Below, in pieces: positions 11,940-22,949 of a DNA stretch of 64,000 nucleotides. The number at the start of each line of letters is the position of its first letter. The stretch's first letter is position 1. Made by a program: the position numbers and the translations under genes. Source of the DNA: Synanceia verrucosa (Eukaryota; Chordata; Actinopteri; Perciformes; Synanceiidae). The notes under the pieces were generated by a model. That model was not told the origin of the DNA. It did not search any database and saw only the letters and a list, made by a program, of their open reading frames with translations. The stretch covers positions 22,719,731 through 22,783,730 of the forward strand of contig CM056567.1 in assembly GCA_029721515.1 (NCBI GenBank), written 5' to 3'.

Positions 11940-13268
11940 TCACTGTCTCTTCTCCGCTCCTCTTCTTTTCACCTCCTTTTTCTCCTCCTCCTCCCTCTTT
12001 TTCATCTCCCTGTCACGCAGCTTGGTCTTCATCTTCTCCAACGCTGCCTCCCTGTCCAGGATCTCCCGTCTGAAGAGGAAGCAGCCTCTCCTGCTCTTCT
12101 GGTAGAGGCAGATCTCCTCCAGAAGTTTGATCTCCTCTTGCATGTGTTGAGCTGCCGTCTCCAGGCCTTGTATTTTTTTGTCTAGGTCCTTGTTGATATC
12201 GTAGACCTGCTCATATTTCATCTTCCACTCACTAAGGTGGGTATTTGCCTGTTGGAGTCTTGTTTCCCAGATCCGTGTCGTATCATCCTGGAGAAATGTG
12301 AACCAGCGCTCCCTCTCATCCCGGTGCCTCCTGTACATGCGCTCCACTTTCTCTCTCGATTCCTGCCAGGCTGCCTCGGCTTGTTTGAAGTCAGCTGTTT
12401 GTCTTTCCAGCTGGCTCGTTTTCTCAATGAGACTCAGATGCAAATGGTCGTTGCATTGGACAAGACTTTGGATTTTGTCGTCCTTGTTGTGAAGGTCGAT
12501 CTCCAGCTGGATCACCTTGTTTTTCCAGCTCTCTTGTGTCTGTGACAGCCTCTCCTCCAATGCTTTGACCTGTTCTTGACAGGTTGCCTCGGTCTCTTCG
12601 AGTTTAGCTGTCACTGAGTCCAGCTGCATCGTTGCCTCGTTGAGCCTCTCATATAAACGGCCCATGTTTTGTTTAAGAGGCCAGATTATGTTGTCCTTGT
12701 CCCGCATCTCAGTCTTCATCTGGCTCTCCTTCTTTCTCCAGTCCTCCTCTTTCTGTTCCAGCTCCTTGGCAAACCTCTCCTCCAATGCTTTGACCTGTTC
12801 CTGACAGGTTGCCTCAGTCTCGTTGAGTTTAGCTGTCACTGAGTCCAGCTGCATCGTTGCCTCGTTGAGCCTCTCATACAAACGGCCCATGTTTTGTTTA
12901 AGAGGCCAGATTATGTTGTCCTTGTCCCGAATCTCAGTCTTCATCTGACTCTCCTTCTTTCTCCAGTCCTCCTCTTTCTGTTCCAGCTCCTTGGCAAACC
13001 TCTCCTCCAATGCTTTGACCTGTTCCTGACAGGTTGCCTCGGTCTCTTCGAGTTTAGCTGTCACTGAGTCCAGCTGCATCGTTGCCTCGTTGAGGCTCTC
13101 ATATAAACGGCCCATGTTTTGTTTAAGAGGCCAGATTATGTTGTCCTTGTCCCAAATCTCAGTCTTCATCTGGCTCTCCTTCTTTCTCCAGTCCTCCTCT
13201 TTCTGTTCCAGCTCCTTGGCAAACCTCTCCTCCAATGCTTTGACCTGTTCCTGCCAGGCGTTCTTCAT
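11940..13268 (-). CDS. Coiled-coil protein with near-identical 75-residue tandem repeats
   Basis: A 442-codon open frame of highly charged Glu/Lys/Gln-rich helix. Residues about 1-235 comprise three successive repeats of 75 residues (225 bp; the EQVKALEER motif recurs at DNA positions 13231, 13006, 12781 and 12556), each with a WPLKQNMGRLYE and an LDSVTAKL segment. Residues 236-442 are non-repeated coiled coil ending in a Lys/Arg/Glu tail. No signal peptide or membrane segment is visible. The repeats are nearly identical in DNA, so expansion is recent. The frame stays open upstream of the chosen Met at 13268 to a stop near 13443, and TTTCTCCACCAG near 13350 could be a splice acceptor, so an upstream exon is possible; a separate 72-codon frame (13331-13549) could supply it. 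Family and function are not recognised. It could also be a retained open frame of a decaying gene. Confidence 0.6.
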   Translation of the reverse strand: MKNAWQEQVKALEERFAKELEQKEEDWRKKESQMKTEIWDKDNIIWPLKQNMGRLYESLNEATMQLDSVTAKLEETEATCQEQVKALEERFAKELEQKEEDWRKKESQMKTEIRDKDNIIWPLKQNMGRLYERLNEATMQLDSVTAKLNETEATCQEQVKALEERFAKELEQKEEDWRKKESQMKTEMRDKDNIIWPLKQNMGRLYERLNEATMQLDSVTAKLEETEATCQEQVKALEERLSQTQESWKNKVIQLEIDLHNKDDKIQSLVQCNDHLHLSLIEKTSQLERQTADFKQAEAAWQESREKVERMYRRHRDERERWFTFLQDDTTRIWETRLQQANTHLSEWKMKYEQVYDINKDLDKKIQGLETAAQHMQEEIKLLEEICLYQKSRRGCFLFRREILDREAALEKMKTKLRDREMKKREEEEKKEVKRRGAEKRQ

Positions 13269-13559
13269 CCTTTCATCAAAAGCATTTGCTACTGAACTAA
13301 TAACTTCGCTTAGATATGTGTAAGTATCACTTATGCGTAGAGTGCCACTGGTGGAGAAACATGGTCCTGTTGAGGATGTTCTGGTTGGTCCTGGGGCCTG
13401 CCAGCATCCTCCTGGTGTGTTGTGTTGTTTCCTCCTTCCATATCAGCGCTGCTGTTTGCAGATATGCTTTTGTACAAAAGGCTTCTATCTGTTTTAGACT
13501 GCAGACTGTGAACACTCTGTGTCTCTCTGTGTGCTGCTGACTCGATCAACCTCTAAACA

Positions 13560-13905
13560 CTTGTGTTCAATAGTATTAGATGTTGTGGCTTTCACTGCCT
13601 AAAAGATCAGAGGCAGTTCAGAATACCAGGATATCATCACACCAGAACGTGTTCTGTTGCTATGGACAACAGGTGACGCCATTTTCCCGGAAGTCGCGGT
13701 GTGATGTAACGTGATCACTTTCAGAGGATTTCACAGACCCAATGAGGCCTCCTTCATGGAAATACACCATTTCATATTACATAATTTGTTTGTCCCTGCC
13801 CAGCCACCGTCCTTCTTGATGTGTAAGTGGCCGGATGACCTCACCAACATGGAGGCGCTCCCCCTTCGTCTGCTCCAACTGGCTTTAACTCCTGGAAACA
13901 CAGCT
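13560..13905. promoter_or_regulatory. Candidate divergent promoter between coiled-coil frame and chmp6 relic
   Basis: This short gap lies between two oppositely directed transcription units. It contains GTTGCTATGGACAAC at 13656-13670, which fits the RFX X-box pattern RYYNYY-N3-RRNRAC. It also has CCCGGAAGT (ETS-type site) near 13687 and GTGACG/GTGATGTAACG strings typical of housekeeping promoters. The motifs are seen directly; promoter activity is inferred. Confidence 0.4.
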
Positions 13906-13907
13906 GA

Positions 13908-15190
13908 GTGACAGAACAAGACAGGTTGGTAAGTGTCACAGCTAGCTAGCATTAGCTAGCTATCTGTTACTGTTAAAGTTAGTCTCCACACTGGACGTTA
14001 GGTTGTTGATCAAGATTAAGTCGCGCAAAACTGCTTTAACAAAATGTGGTAATTAAACAACCGTGTGTGTCGGTAGTAGTACACACAGTTTTTACAGCAC
14101 AACTTTATCATGTTAGCACGTTATGAGTTACTCTTCAATTCGGCTTGAATATAATGTGATATATTCTTTTAGATTTTGGCGTGTTGGTTAAAACAATCCC
14201 AGAGCCGTAGCAATCAGTGTAAATCATTTTTAGAAATTGAGATATTTAACCGAAGTGATGCTCAGCTATTTTGGTACTGATTTTATCCAAAGAGCCTAAT
14301 GTTAGTCTGTTTGCGTTATTTTATTCAAATATCTTACAAATAGGTATGTTAGGGTTGTGCATATTTGACTGTAAAAACCATCAGATTGCAGTAGAGTTTA
14401 GCAGGGCTGCAGGTGAGCTCCTCTTGTTCACTGTAATAATACTGACAGCTATCTAACCCCAGCATTAGATCATTGAGCTACTCTATGATATTAATGTGTC
14501 TGTGAATGGCAGGTTTATTCTCATCTTTCTGTTTTTTCCTCATTACAACAAGTGAAACAGCAAAGAGATAAACTGAGGCAGTATCAGAAGAGATCAGCCT
14601 GCAGCTGGAGAAGGAGAGACTTTAAGCCAAACAGCTGCTGAAATATGGCAAAAAAAAGAGCGACAATACCAAAATATTCTAATGTTACAGAGAGATAGAT
14701 CACTGCTGAATCGACAAAGTTGACAAATCAGGAGAAATAAACTTCTAGTGGAATTCTTTATTCATGTTTTTATAAATATCCAGGGTAGAGATCATAAAAG
14801 ATTTGTGTACATTTTGAGAATCTAATGAGTCTTTGAGTATTTGGTGTTTGATGGTAGATTTTCTACTTATGTATCTCACAAGTGATTTGAGAAATGAGTC
14901 AGTGTCTGTTTCAGTGGTTATTGATGCTTCTTCACTGTTAGGTGATGTCTGTTGAAGAAGTTGAGGGGATTTGAGATGAAACAAGACACCATTGAATACC
15001 AAAGGGTACAGTAAGCTGATGTCAAACATACAGGACCGTTTTCTATACTCTGATCTACAATATGAACCTGTTTGTTGTTGTTTACTGAGAGCTTGTTGTG
15101 TCTCTGCAGCAAATAGATGAGATGCTTGCTGGATATTTGTCTAAAGAAGATGAAGATGCTGTGCTGGCTGAGCTGGAGACTATAACTCAG
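13908..15190 (+). pseudogene. chmp6: Unprocessed pseudogene of chmp6 (ESCRT-III subunit)
   Basis: CHMP6/VPS20 seeds ESCRT-III filaments at endosomes. Four homologous blocks appear in order. Block 1 is VTEQDRL at 13908-13928 with donor GTAAGT. Block 2 is VKQQRDKLRQYQKR then QLEKERL at 14553-14735 after an acceptor. Block 3 is VMSVEEVEGI..DET at 14942-15004. Block 4 is QIDEMLAGYLSKEDEDAVLA at 15110-15190, an intact 27-codon exon between TCTCTGCAG and GTCGG. Block 2 has lost a base after QYQKR, and a stop replaces a Leu codon in KERLLAKQ. Block 3 has an in-frame TGA and a frameshift. The helix between blocks 2 and 3 and the myristoylated N-terminus are missing. Retained splice sites show it arose by DNA duplication, not retrocopying. 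An intact chmp6 should exist elsewhere in the genome. Confidence 0.8.
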
Positions 15191-15551
15191 GTCGGTCTCA
15201 TCTCCATGGCTGTGTTTACGCTTTACGAGGTTTGATGCTAAAATTCACATTTTTACACAAACTGTATGTTTTTAATTGAAATTGAAGCGTCATCAGAAAA
15301 ATGTCTCATTGTGGTCCATTCACCACAGATTTTAAATTACTGGAGAATACATTAAACCACCAATAGTTCAAGCACTAACAGGTATCTACCAGTTGTTTTC
15401 ATTTGAAAATTGTTGTAAGAGTTACTGTCTGATTTGATGGTAAAGAAGTCAATAACATGTTGAGTTCAATGACTAAGTCCCAGTCTAAGTCTCTCACTTT
15501 GTGTCTCATTTTTATTTATTGGTGTGGATCTAGGTTTCCCAAAACCATGCT

Positions 15552-15622
15552 GTTAATCAGCTGTTAATCTGTTAATCAGCTGTTAATCTGTTAATCAGCT
15601 GTTAATCTGTTAATCAGCTGTT
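15552..15622. repeat. Short tandem repeat, 19-bp unit
   Basis: CTGTTAATCTGTTAATCAG is repeated about three and a half times; each unit itself contains a partial internal duplication. Confidence 0.85.
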
Positions 15623-15639
15623 AAGCCTATTCATGGAAG

Positions 15640-17510
15640 AATATGATCTGCTAGAAGAAATAAAATGCCTTTGGGAAACCCAGCCTATACATGATGTAAA
15701 GATGTACAGAGAGGGTCGGCCAGTTTGCCCACACCCAGGATGTGACCCTCATAACTATGTCATATTTTACATACGTGTAGAAGAAGACTGCATTACGTTC
15801 AATTTACCATTTATTTACCATTAAACGTTACAAGGAACAACTGGTTGTCTGTGAACCTGTGAGCACACACAGTACACTCATTAGCACCCACATGTGAAAA
15901 TGAAGTGTGTCTTGAAACTAAAATCATTCATGAATTATTTTCTTTAAGCTTTGAAGGGTGGAAGGTGAGGCGATGCTGTATCCCGGTAATGAGTAGAAGG
16001 CAGGGAAAAACCCTGGACAGGTCTACAGTCAAACAAAATAAATAAAACAAGACATAACTAATGTTCCATACTCTGACATAATGGCTTGTTATTCATTTTG
16101 AACTTGAACCTGTGACAAAAGCAGCTTCATGTGTGGTTTAATGTTCTTTTCATCCTCTTTCATGCAGGTGAGCAAGATGATACAAACAAGAAGGAGTTGT
16201 GCAAAGTAATACTGAGCAAATGTATAGTATTTACTGTGATCTGTGACTGTGATAACCCATAAAAAGACTCAGCGGGTGTTACTGATCTTATCTGCCCTCT
16301 GTAGATGCTGCTATTGTGCATCAGTCAATAGAGCATATAGTTCCCCACCTCCTTAATCCACTTTAAATATTAGTGTTTTTTCATAAACAATAGAGAAGGT
16401 AACAGTTTTTCATGCTCTGATGCACACACAATTATTTTTATCCATATATGTTGTTTGAGGAAACCACAGAAAATATTACCAGGATGTCTTTTACCGTGCA
16501 AATGTGTAGTTTTATAAATTCAACAGATTCAAGTATTTACAAAATTGAAGCTTAACCCATAACTAAGAGTTCACTTAATTTACCAGCTCACCTGCCGTAC
16601 CTGTGTCTCTGCAAGCGATCACACATAACACTACAGAGGGGATGAGTGAAGAGACACTTCTTAACAGGTGTGAAATTTGTTATTCTCACCGACGACATCA
16701 GCAAATATTTTGCATGAAACCACAGAGGACGTGTTTGTCACAGTTTCTAAATCTCAAGCAAGATCTGTAAAGTGTGAATGTGAGACATTTGAACACATTG
16801 TGTCTTGTGTTATGGTTTACAAGCTGGGTTTGACCCACTAACACATGCTGTTTGATATGGCATTGTTCCAACATTTGGTTTAATTGATCATTTCCATTTC
16901 TTCTTGTATCTTGTGACAGCTCACCTACTGTAGTTTCTGGGCATCCTTCTGTGTCAGTCACCCTCTGCATTCCCTGTCTGACACACAAGTGAAAGCCAAC
17001 ATGACACCAAGTCATTTATGTCCATGTCCATTTGTGAAAAAGACTTTCTTAGTACTCTCTGAAAACGACTTAGAAAGTCAGTCTCTCTGCTGAGAAATGC
17101 TCGGGTCATTGCCCTCCCTGCAGCCAGGTTCTGCAAGTCAACGACCACAAGATGGCACTAAAGAACTGATTTAATGCTGGAATGATCCTACAATGAAACT
17201 ATGGAGCTAGAACAGTCTCTAAAAGAATAAATGAACACAGAAATGAATAAATACACAAACAAGGATTCACAAATGTATTTTGAAAATTCACAAATGTATG
17301 CATGTGAAGATATTTGTTAATTTCATGAAATACATTTGTGAACTGTCTAACGTGCATTTACAACATGCTTTTAATTTGTGAATCTCCTTGCATTTGTGTG
17401 TGGATTTTTGAGACTCATCTAGCGGTGACCAGATCCATAGATATCTATAAGAAAGGCTAGATGGAGATGTAGTCACCAGCGTCGGCGGCCATCTCACCAC
17501 AGTATACTAT
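15640..17510. other. Unassigned region
   Basis: No gene recognised. The 63-codon frame at 15633-15824 and the 105-codon minus frame at 16698-17015 have no family signature. A CTCF-like motif, CCACAAGATGGCAC, is at 17145-17158. Chmp6 3' exons were looked for downstream of 15190 and not found. Confidence 0.4.
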
Positions 17511-17514
17511 TCAG

Positions 17515-18142
17515 GCTGGTCAGCTCTGTCCTGGACCGGCTCTGCCCTGGATCGGCTCCGTTCTGGACTGCTCCCTGGACTCCATAGAGGAGGTGGGTGT
17601 GAGGAGGATGTCAGCAAAACTCACCTCCATCATGGACAACCCCTCTGAGCCTCTGATGGACTGTGGAGGCTTTAAGCAGCTCCTTCAGCTGCAGACTCAG
17701 ACTTCCACCCTGCTAGAAGGAGCTGCTGCAGCTCATTCCTACCATCTGCAATGAAACTTTACAACATCAGCATCACTGTCTGATGTTAATACAACTGGAC
17801 TCTTTACCATCACTGCCATGTTTTCAAATCTGTTCGCACTATCCTTCCTTTTGCACGAAATATTTTCACTTCTATTTTATTTCATCATAAAAATACATTC
17901 TATTCATCTTATAATTGTGTTTAACATTTCATTTACAATTTAAAATACTTTTCCTTACTTGTTATTTAGTACATATTTTAAATATGTAAATATTATTCTG
18001 TTATTATTGTTATTATTACTTATTCTTTTAAGTCTTTGTTGTGGTTTGTTTTTTATTACTGTATCATGTCTATGCTGCTGTGGTGGATGAGTTTCCCCTA
18101 ATGGGGTATTAATAAAAAAAATCTATTATATTCTATTGACTC
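17515..18142 (+). mobile_element. 3' end of an L2/CR1-type LINE
   Basis: Broken frames end in a motif like LPSAMKLYN, resembling the (F)IPSAIRLLN terminus of ORF2 in L2/CR1 LINEs. A short 3' tail follows with TTTCCCCTAATGGGGTATTAATAAA, the small hairpin plus AATAAA that ends many fish LINEs. Only the last coding stretch and 3' UTR are present, as expected for 5'-truncated insertions. Confidence 0.6.
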
Positions 18143-18470
18143 ATACAAGTCTGTAACCCTGACAGTTTACAGATGGAACCATGGTACAAATAGACCTGTT
18201 TGTTCCATTTGTACACTGTCAGAGTTGAAATTTAAAGGTTTGAGAAACACTGATGCAGTACATGTATGTACAACACAAGTTCTGCTTCACAGGAACAGCA
18301 GGGCTATGTGAGTTCATGTTATTGCAAAAGTGTTTTTGACCCAAGCTTTTTAGAAATGTTTCACAATCATTGAATGTTACTTTTTTAATAACTGCTTTCG
18401 TGTGGTTGTCTTATTCTTAACGTTTCTGCTTTTTACATGAAAACATACATCCATTCAGTATATTTATATA

Positions 18471-18539
<69 letters not shown>

Positions 18540-18640
18540 GTGTATATACGTATATATGTATATACGTGTATATATATATATATATACGTGTATATACGTA
18601 TATATCTACGTATACACGTATATATACGTATATGTATATA
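18471..18640. repeat. TG/TA microsatellite with interrupted TACGTA tail
   Basis: (TG)n at 18471-18489, (TA)n at 18490-18538, then a degenerate TATATACGTG/TATACGTA array. The apparent reading frames through it are artefacts of the repeat. Confidence 0.97.
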
Positions 18641-19551
18641 CTATAATTCAGTCACCTCTGTTTTAAAATAATTGTAGAGTAGAATTGCGTCTGTCTAAAA
18701 TAAGTGTTGAATCCCGAGTCTTAGATCTTGTATGACGGTCGTTGGACTGTCCTTGGTCTGGATATTCAAGACAGTCAGAGACTGTATGTGGTAAATACCG
18801 AGTCTGGGACTCGTAGACGGCAAAATGAGATCAGGTTTTGAAGTCCTGTGAGATTTGTGCGTAAAAATGGTAAAAGTGTGAGTTTTGAGCCAGAGGCCTA
18901 AAAACAAGATCACTGTTTTCTGTCAGGGACAGACCGAGTCAGGGACTCAGGAAAAGGAAGCTATAGCAGTAAAGATAAGAGCTCTGAAAAAGTCAAAAGA
19001 AAAAATCACCAGCTGGCCCTATTGCGGAGGCCATGAAGAGAAAATATGGGGAAGACAGTGTGCAGTATCTTCAATGTTGAGTGAACATTTAGCAGAAATC
19101 AGTTGTTACAAGTTAAAGGGAACTTAAGAAGGGTAAAGTAAAGCTGCTTTGAGAACAAAAATGAATCAAATGTGTTTTCCTTAAAAGGTTAAAGGAGTAT
19201 CACAACGTTACCCTCATCTACCCAGACATCACAGGTGCCTGAAAAGCTCAAAAGGTAAGCACAAACCTTTTCAATAGAATTGTGCATATTGATTATAACT
19301 AAAACTTGATGTCTGGTGTAGATGATGTTTAGTCTAAAGTGAGTCAATAAATATTATATTAATGGTAAAAGAGAAATAAGAGAAATGAGAAAGGGAGGTT
19401 GACTAAAACTAATGGTATGAGAGAAGGGTTAACTTACACATTTTCCACATTTCCATTCACATAGCCATGAGCACAAGATAACACACTCCACACCTCGCCA
19501 TCCTCCTCTTTGTCGTGATCAAACACTCTGTGCATTTTTCCCTCCGCCTAG
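18641..19551. other. Unassigned, weakly exon-like sequence
   Basis: An open 80-codon frame at 18885-19127 is Lys/Glu-rich with no recognised motif. A stretch at 19188-19250 (reading LKEYHNVTLIYPDITGA) precedes a GGTAAGC donor-like site. These may belong with the exon-like segment at 19552-19641, but no gene can be assembled. Confidence 0.3.
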
Positions 19552-19641
19552 TGAGAACGATAACCATCTGTTAATAGATTTGATGGCCCAACTTCAGGCC
19601 CAATTGCGAGCAAAACTAGATGCCAAAAACAGGAACCACAG
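19552..19641 (+). other. Orphan exon-like segment (90 bp)
   Basis: A pyrimidine-rich acceptor (TTTTTCCCTCCGCCTAG) is followed by 90 bp open in one frame (LLIDLMAQLQAQLRAKLDAK core, helix-forming) and a donor CACAG/GTCAGC. Neither the flanking exons nor the family was recognised; it may be a relic exon of a transposon-derived gene. Confidence 0.35.
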
Positions 19642-20554
19642 GTCAGCATTTGCCACCACATATGCCTCTGATTGCTCAAACTTAAGGCCACTGGTATGCT
19701 ATCAGTTGAGCCAAGAGAAAGTAAAAGTTTTAGCTTCTGTCTATATTAAATGAAATCAATCACTATTGCATTGTTATCATTTCCACATGCCTGTGCAATG
19801 AAGAATCACTTGCTGCTGATACTTGGCAATGAAGACCAGCTTACACATAGTCGCTCACATACAGGATGCTACTGAACATGCAGTGAAGAACTGCTTACAC
19901 CTGTGATTTAGGTCTCCAAAAGGGGGACACCACACTGTCTCCCACCTGGTTGTGCTGTACCCTAAAAGGTGGTGGTCACTTGCAGTTTGGGGGGGTCTGC
20001 AAAGCTGGTTACAGCCTGATGGATGCTGCACAATGCAGGATTTACATTTCCTACTTCTGTTGATTGATATGAAGAAACCATGTCAAAAGGGGAAATGTTA
20101 AATTGAATATGATTCTATGATGGTAATGTTAAACATTTTTCTGACTTTATGTGCTCTACTTCAGTCTCAATCGCTGGCTGTTTGTTTTAATTAATTATAA
20201 ATAAACCGACCTTGATAGGTGATAACAAGCAAAAGCCTTTTTCTGTCTCCCACTTGAACCTGAGATTAGAGATGTGTTCTCATTCACATTCAGAGGTCAA
20301 CAGTACAGATACACTCGATTATTCAGCACCATTCCATTCGGATGTTTCTGAAAAAGGGCTGCAGGAAAAAGGGGGGAGGAAGGCAGGTATTGATGCACTA
20401 CAATTCAAATCAGACACTGTAGAAAACAGATAACCACCATGCACACGACATGCTGAAGAAGCAAAAGCCATCACAAAAACAGAACACATAGTCATGTATC
20501 AGTCAGTGACTGTACTGACAACACATAACATCACATTAAACTGAGAGCTGATTT
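19642..20554. other. Unassigned region
   Basis: No gene or named repeat recognised. The 73-codon frame at 20212-20433 has no family features. Confidence 0.3.
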
Positions 20555-20810
20555 ACAGAATGAGCTTTTAATCATCCAGACACAAGAACTGTATTTACTG
20601 ATGGTTGTTGTTTATGGCACCCACAAAATGGACTACAGACAGGCCATGCTGTATTTTGGGTACCAAACATGAAATGATGACTGTATGTGAGTGTGACCTC
20701 TGACAGACTACAGACTTCATCCTCAGCACAGAGAGCAGGACTGAAAACATTGACTGAAGCGCTTAAAGCAGCTCAGGGACAGATTGTAGGCTCAATATAT
20801 GCACACTGTA
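20555..20810 (+). pseudogene. Endogenous retrovirus RNase H fragment
   Basis: One + frame reads TRTVFTDGCCLWHPQNGLQ, with the TDG start of RNase H, then TSSSAQRAGLKTLTEALKAA and GQIV, the helix carrying the catalytic Glu in gammaretrovirus-like pol (SAQRAEL-ALT-AL). Here the Glu of QRAEL is Gly, and two stops separate the halves, so it is dead. No other pol domain is found nearby. Confidence 0.65.
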
Positions 20811-21438
20811 AGAAAAAATACTCGATAGTTACTCAATAAAAATGTGGTAACAGACAAACAATATTGTTTATTAGATTTCACAAGGTTCGGTATTGAGTAA
20901 ATATATGTAGTGCCTGACAAGTAGCACAACCATACAACTGACTGACAATGCCAACCCCTGATAGTGGGCAGAGGGGACCCCTCAGTTTGCCTTAATAGTT
21001 TACCTTTAAGAATCAGAATCAGTTTTTATTGCCAAGTATGTCTACACATACAGGAATTTGACTCAGTTTTTTTGCAGTACCCTCTCGTACCAGAAGGTCA
21101 AGAAAATAGAAATAGATAAATAACATAACTTACATAACATAAATATAACATTACATAAACATAACAAATAAACATAACTTACATAACATAAATGTAACAT
21201 AAACATAAACATAAACAAACATAACGTGAACATAAACATAACTTAAGTGTGACTATGGAGTGCAAGATGGCTTATATACAGAAAAATTATGTACAGTCGT
21301 TATATACAGCATATACAGTATGTCTACAGTATATACAGAATGTATCATGTATATATTTATTCTATAAAAAGAGTTATATAGGTGAGGTCAATGAGTGTTC
21401 ATGGTTCAGGGATTGTTCCTGACACTCTGTGACTGGTG

Positions 21439-22949
21439 TTAAATGTTCATCAGAGTGACAGCCTGAGGGAAAAAACTGTTCCTGTGTCTGGTTGTTTTGG
21501 CGTACAGAGCTCTGTAGCGCCTGCCTGAGGGAAGGAGGTGAAACAGGTTGTGTCCAGGGTGTGATGGATCTGCAGTGATGTTACCTGCCCGTTTCCTGAC
21601 TCTGGACACATACAGGTCCTGAATGGAGGGCAGGCTGGCACCGATGATTCTCTCTGCAGTCCTGACTGTCCGTTGTAGTTTGTGTCTGTCCTGTTTGGTG
21701 GCTGATCCAAACCACACAGTGATGGATGTGCAGAGGACAGACTGGATGATGGCGTTGTAAAACTGGATCAGCAGCTCCTGAGGCAGGTTGAACTTCCTGA
21801 GTTGGCGAGGAAGTACATCCTCTGCTGTGCCTTTTTCCTGATGGTGTTGATGTTGTGCTCCCACTTCAGGTCCTTAGAGATTGTGGATCCCAGGAACCTG
21901 AAGGTTTCCACAGCAGACACCGTGTTGTTCAGAATGGAAAGGGGGGGCAGTGTTGGGGGGCTCCTTCTGAAGTCCACTGTCATCTCCACAGTTTTGAGCG
22001 TGTTCAGCTCAAGGTTGTTCTGACCGCACCAGAAGGCCAGCTGTTCCACTTCCCATCTGTACGCAGACTCATCTCCATCCCGGATGAGGCCGATGACTGT
22101 TGTGTCGTCTGCGAACTTTAAGAGTTTCACATTTGGGTCTCCTGAGGTGCAGTCATTGGTGTAGAGGGAGAAGAGCAGTGGGGAGAGCACACACCCCTGG
22201 GGGGGCGCCAGTGCTGGTTGTCCGGGTGCTGGATGTGATGCTCCCCAGCCTCACCTGCTGCATCCTGTCGTTCAGTAAGTCTGTGATCCACTGACAGGTG
22301 GAGGCTGGCACGGTGAGCTGGGAGAGTTTGGAGTGGAGAATGTCCGAATGATGGTGTTAAACGCAGAACTGAAGTCCACAAACAGGATCCTGGCATAAGT
22401 CCCTGGGGTGTCAAGGTGTTGCAGGATGTAGTGCAGTCCCATGTTCACTGCATCATCCACTGACCTGTTTGCCCGGTAGGCAAACTGCAGGGGGTCCAGC
22501 AGGGGGTCTGTGATGTCCTTCAGGTGGGCTAACACCAGTCTCTCGAAAGATTTCATGACCACAGACGTCAGGGCGACGGGCCTGTAGTCATTTAATCCAG
22601 TGATGGAGGGTTTCTTGGGGATTGGTATGATGGTGGAGCGTTTGAAGCAGGAGGGGACTTCGCACAGCTCCAGAGATCTGTTGAAGATCTGAGCGAAGAT
22701 GGGTGTCATCTGGTCAGCACAGACTTTCAGGCAGGATGGAGACACACCGTCTGGTCCTGGTGCCTTCCTGATCTTCTGTCTCTGAAAGAGCCGACACACG
22801 TCCTCCTCAGAAATCCTGAGTGCAAGTGAGGGGTCAGTGGGGAGGGGTGGGGGGTGGCAGGAGGTGTGAATGGTTGTGAGGTGTTGTTGGGGTGGGTGAG
22901 GGGTGAGAAAGATGGCCTTTCAAACCTGCAGTAAAATCCATTCAGCTCC
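21439..22949 (-). pseudogene. L2 ORF2 reverse transcriptase and C-terminal region
   Basis: The fragments are 22272-22799 (KAPGPDGVSPSCLK, NDYRPVALTSVVMKSFERLV, FVDFSSAFNTI), 21768-22190 (LSPLLFSLYTNDC, LLKFADDTTV, FLGSTISKDLKW) and 21439-21864 (YNAIIQSVLCTSITVWFGSA, HLLPSGRRYRALY, ending FFPQAVTLMNI). The catalytic FADD is intact. Frame changes near 22340 and 21800 break the protein, and a frame break separates it from the endonuclease. Confidence 0.8.

Noticed and set aside
14745..15029. 94-codon minus frame over the chmp6 relic
   Set aside because: Overlaps the chmp6 block on the other strand and the sequence between blocks; no independent family evidence.
18437..18671. Tyr/Ile/Val-rich frames
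   Set aside because: Translations of the TG/TA/TACGTA microsatellite.
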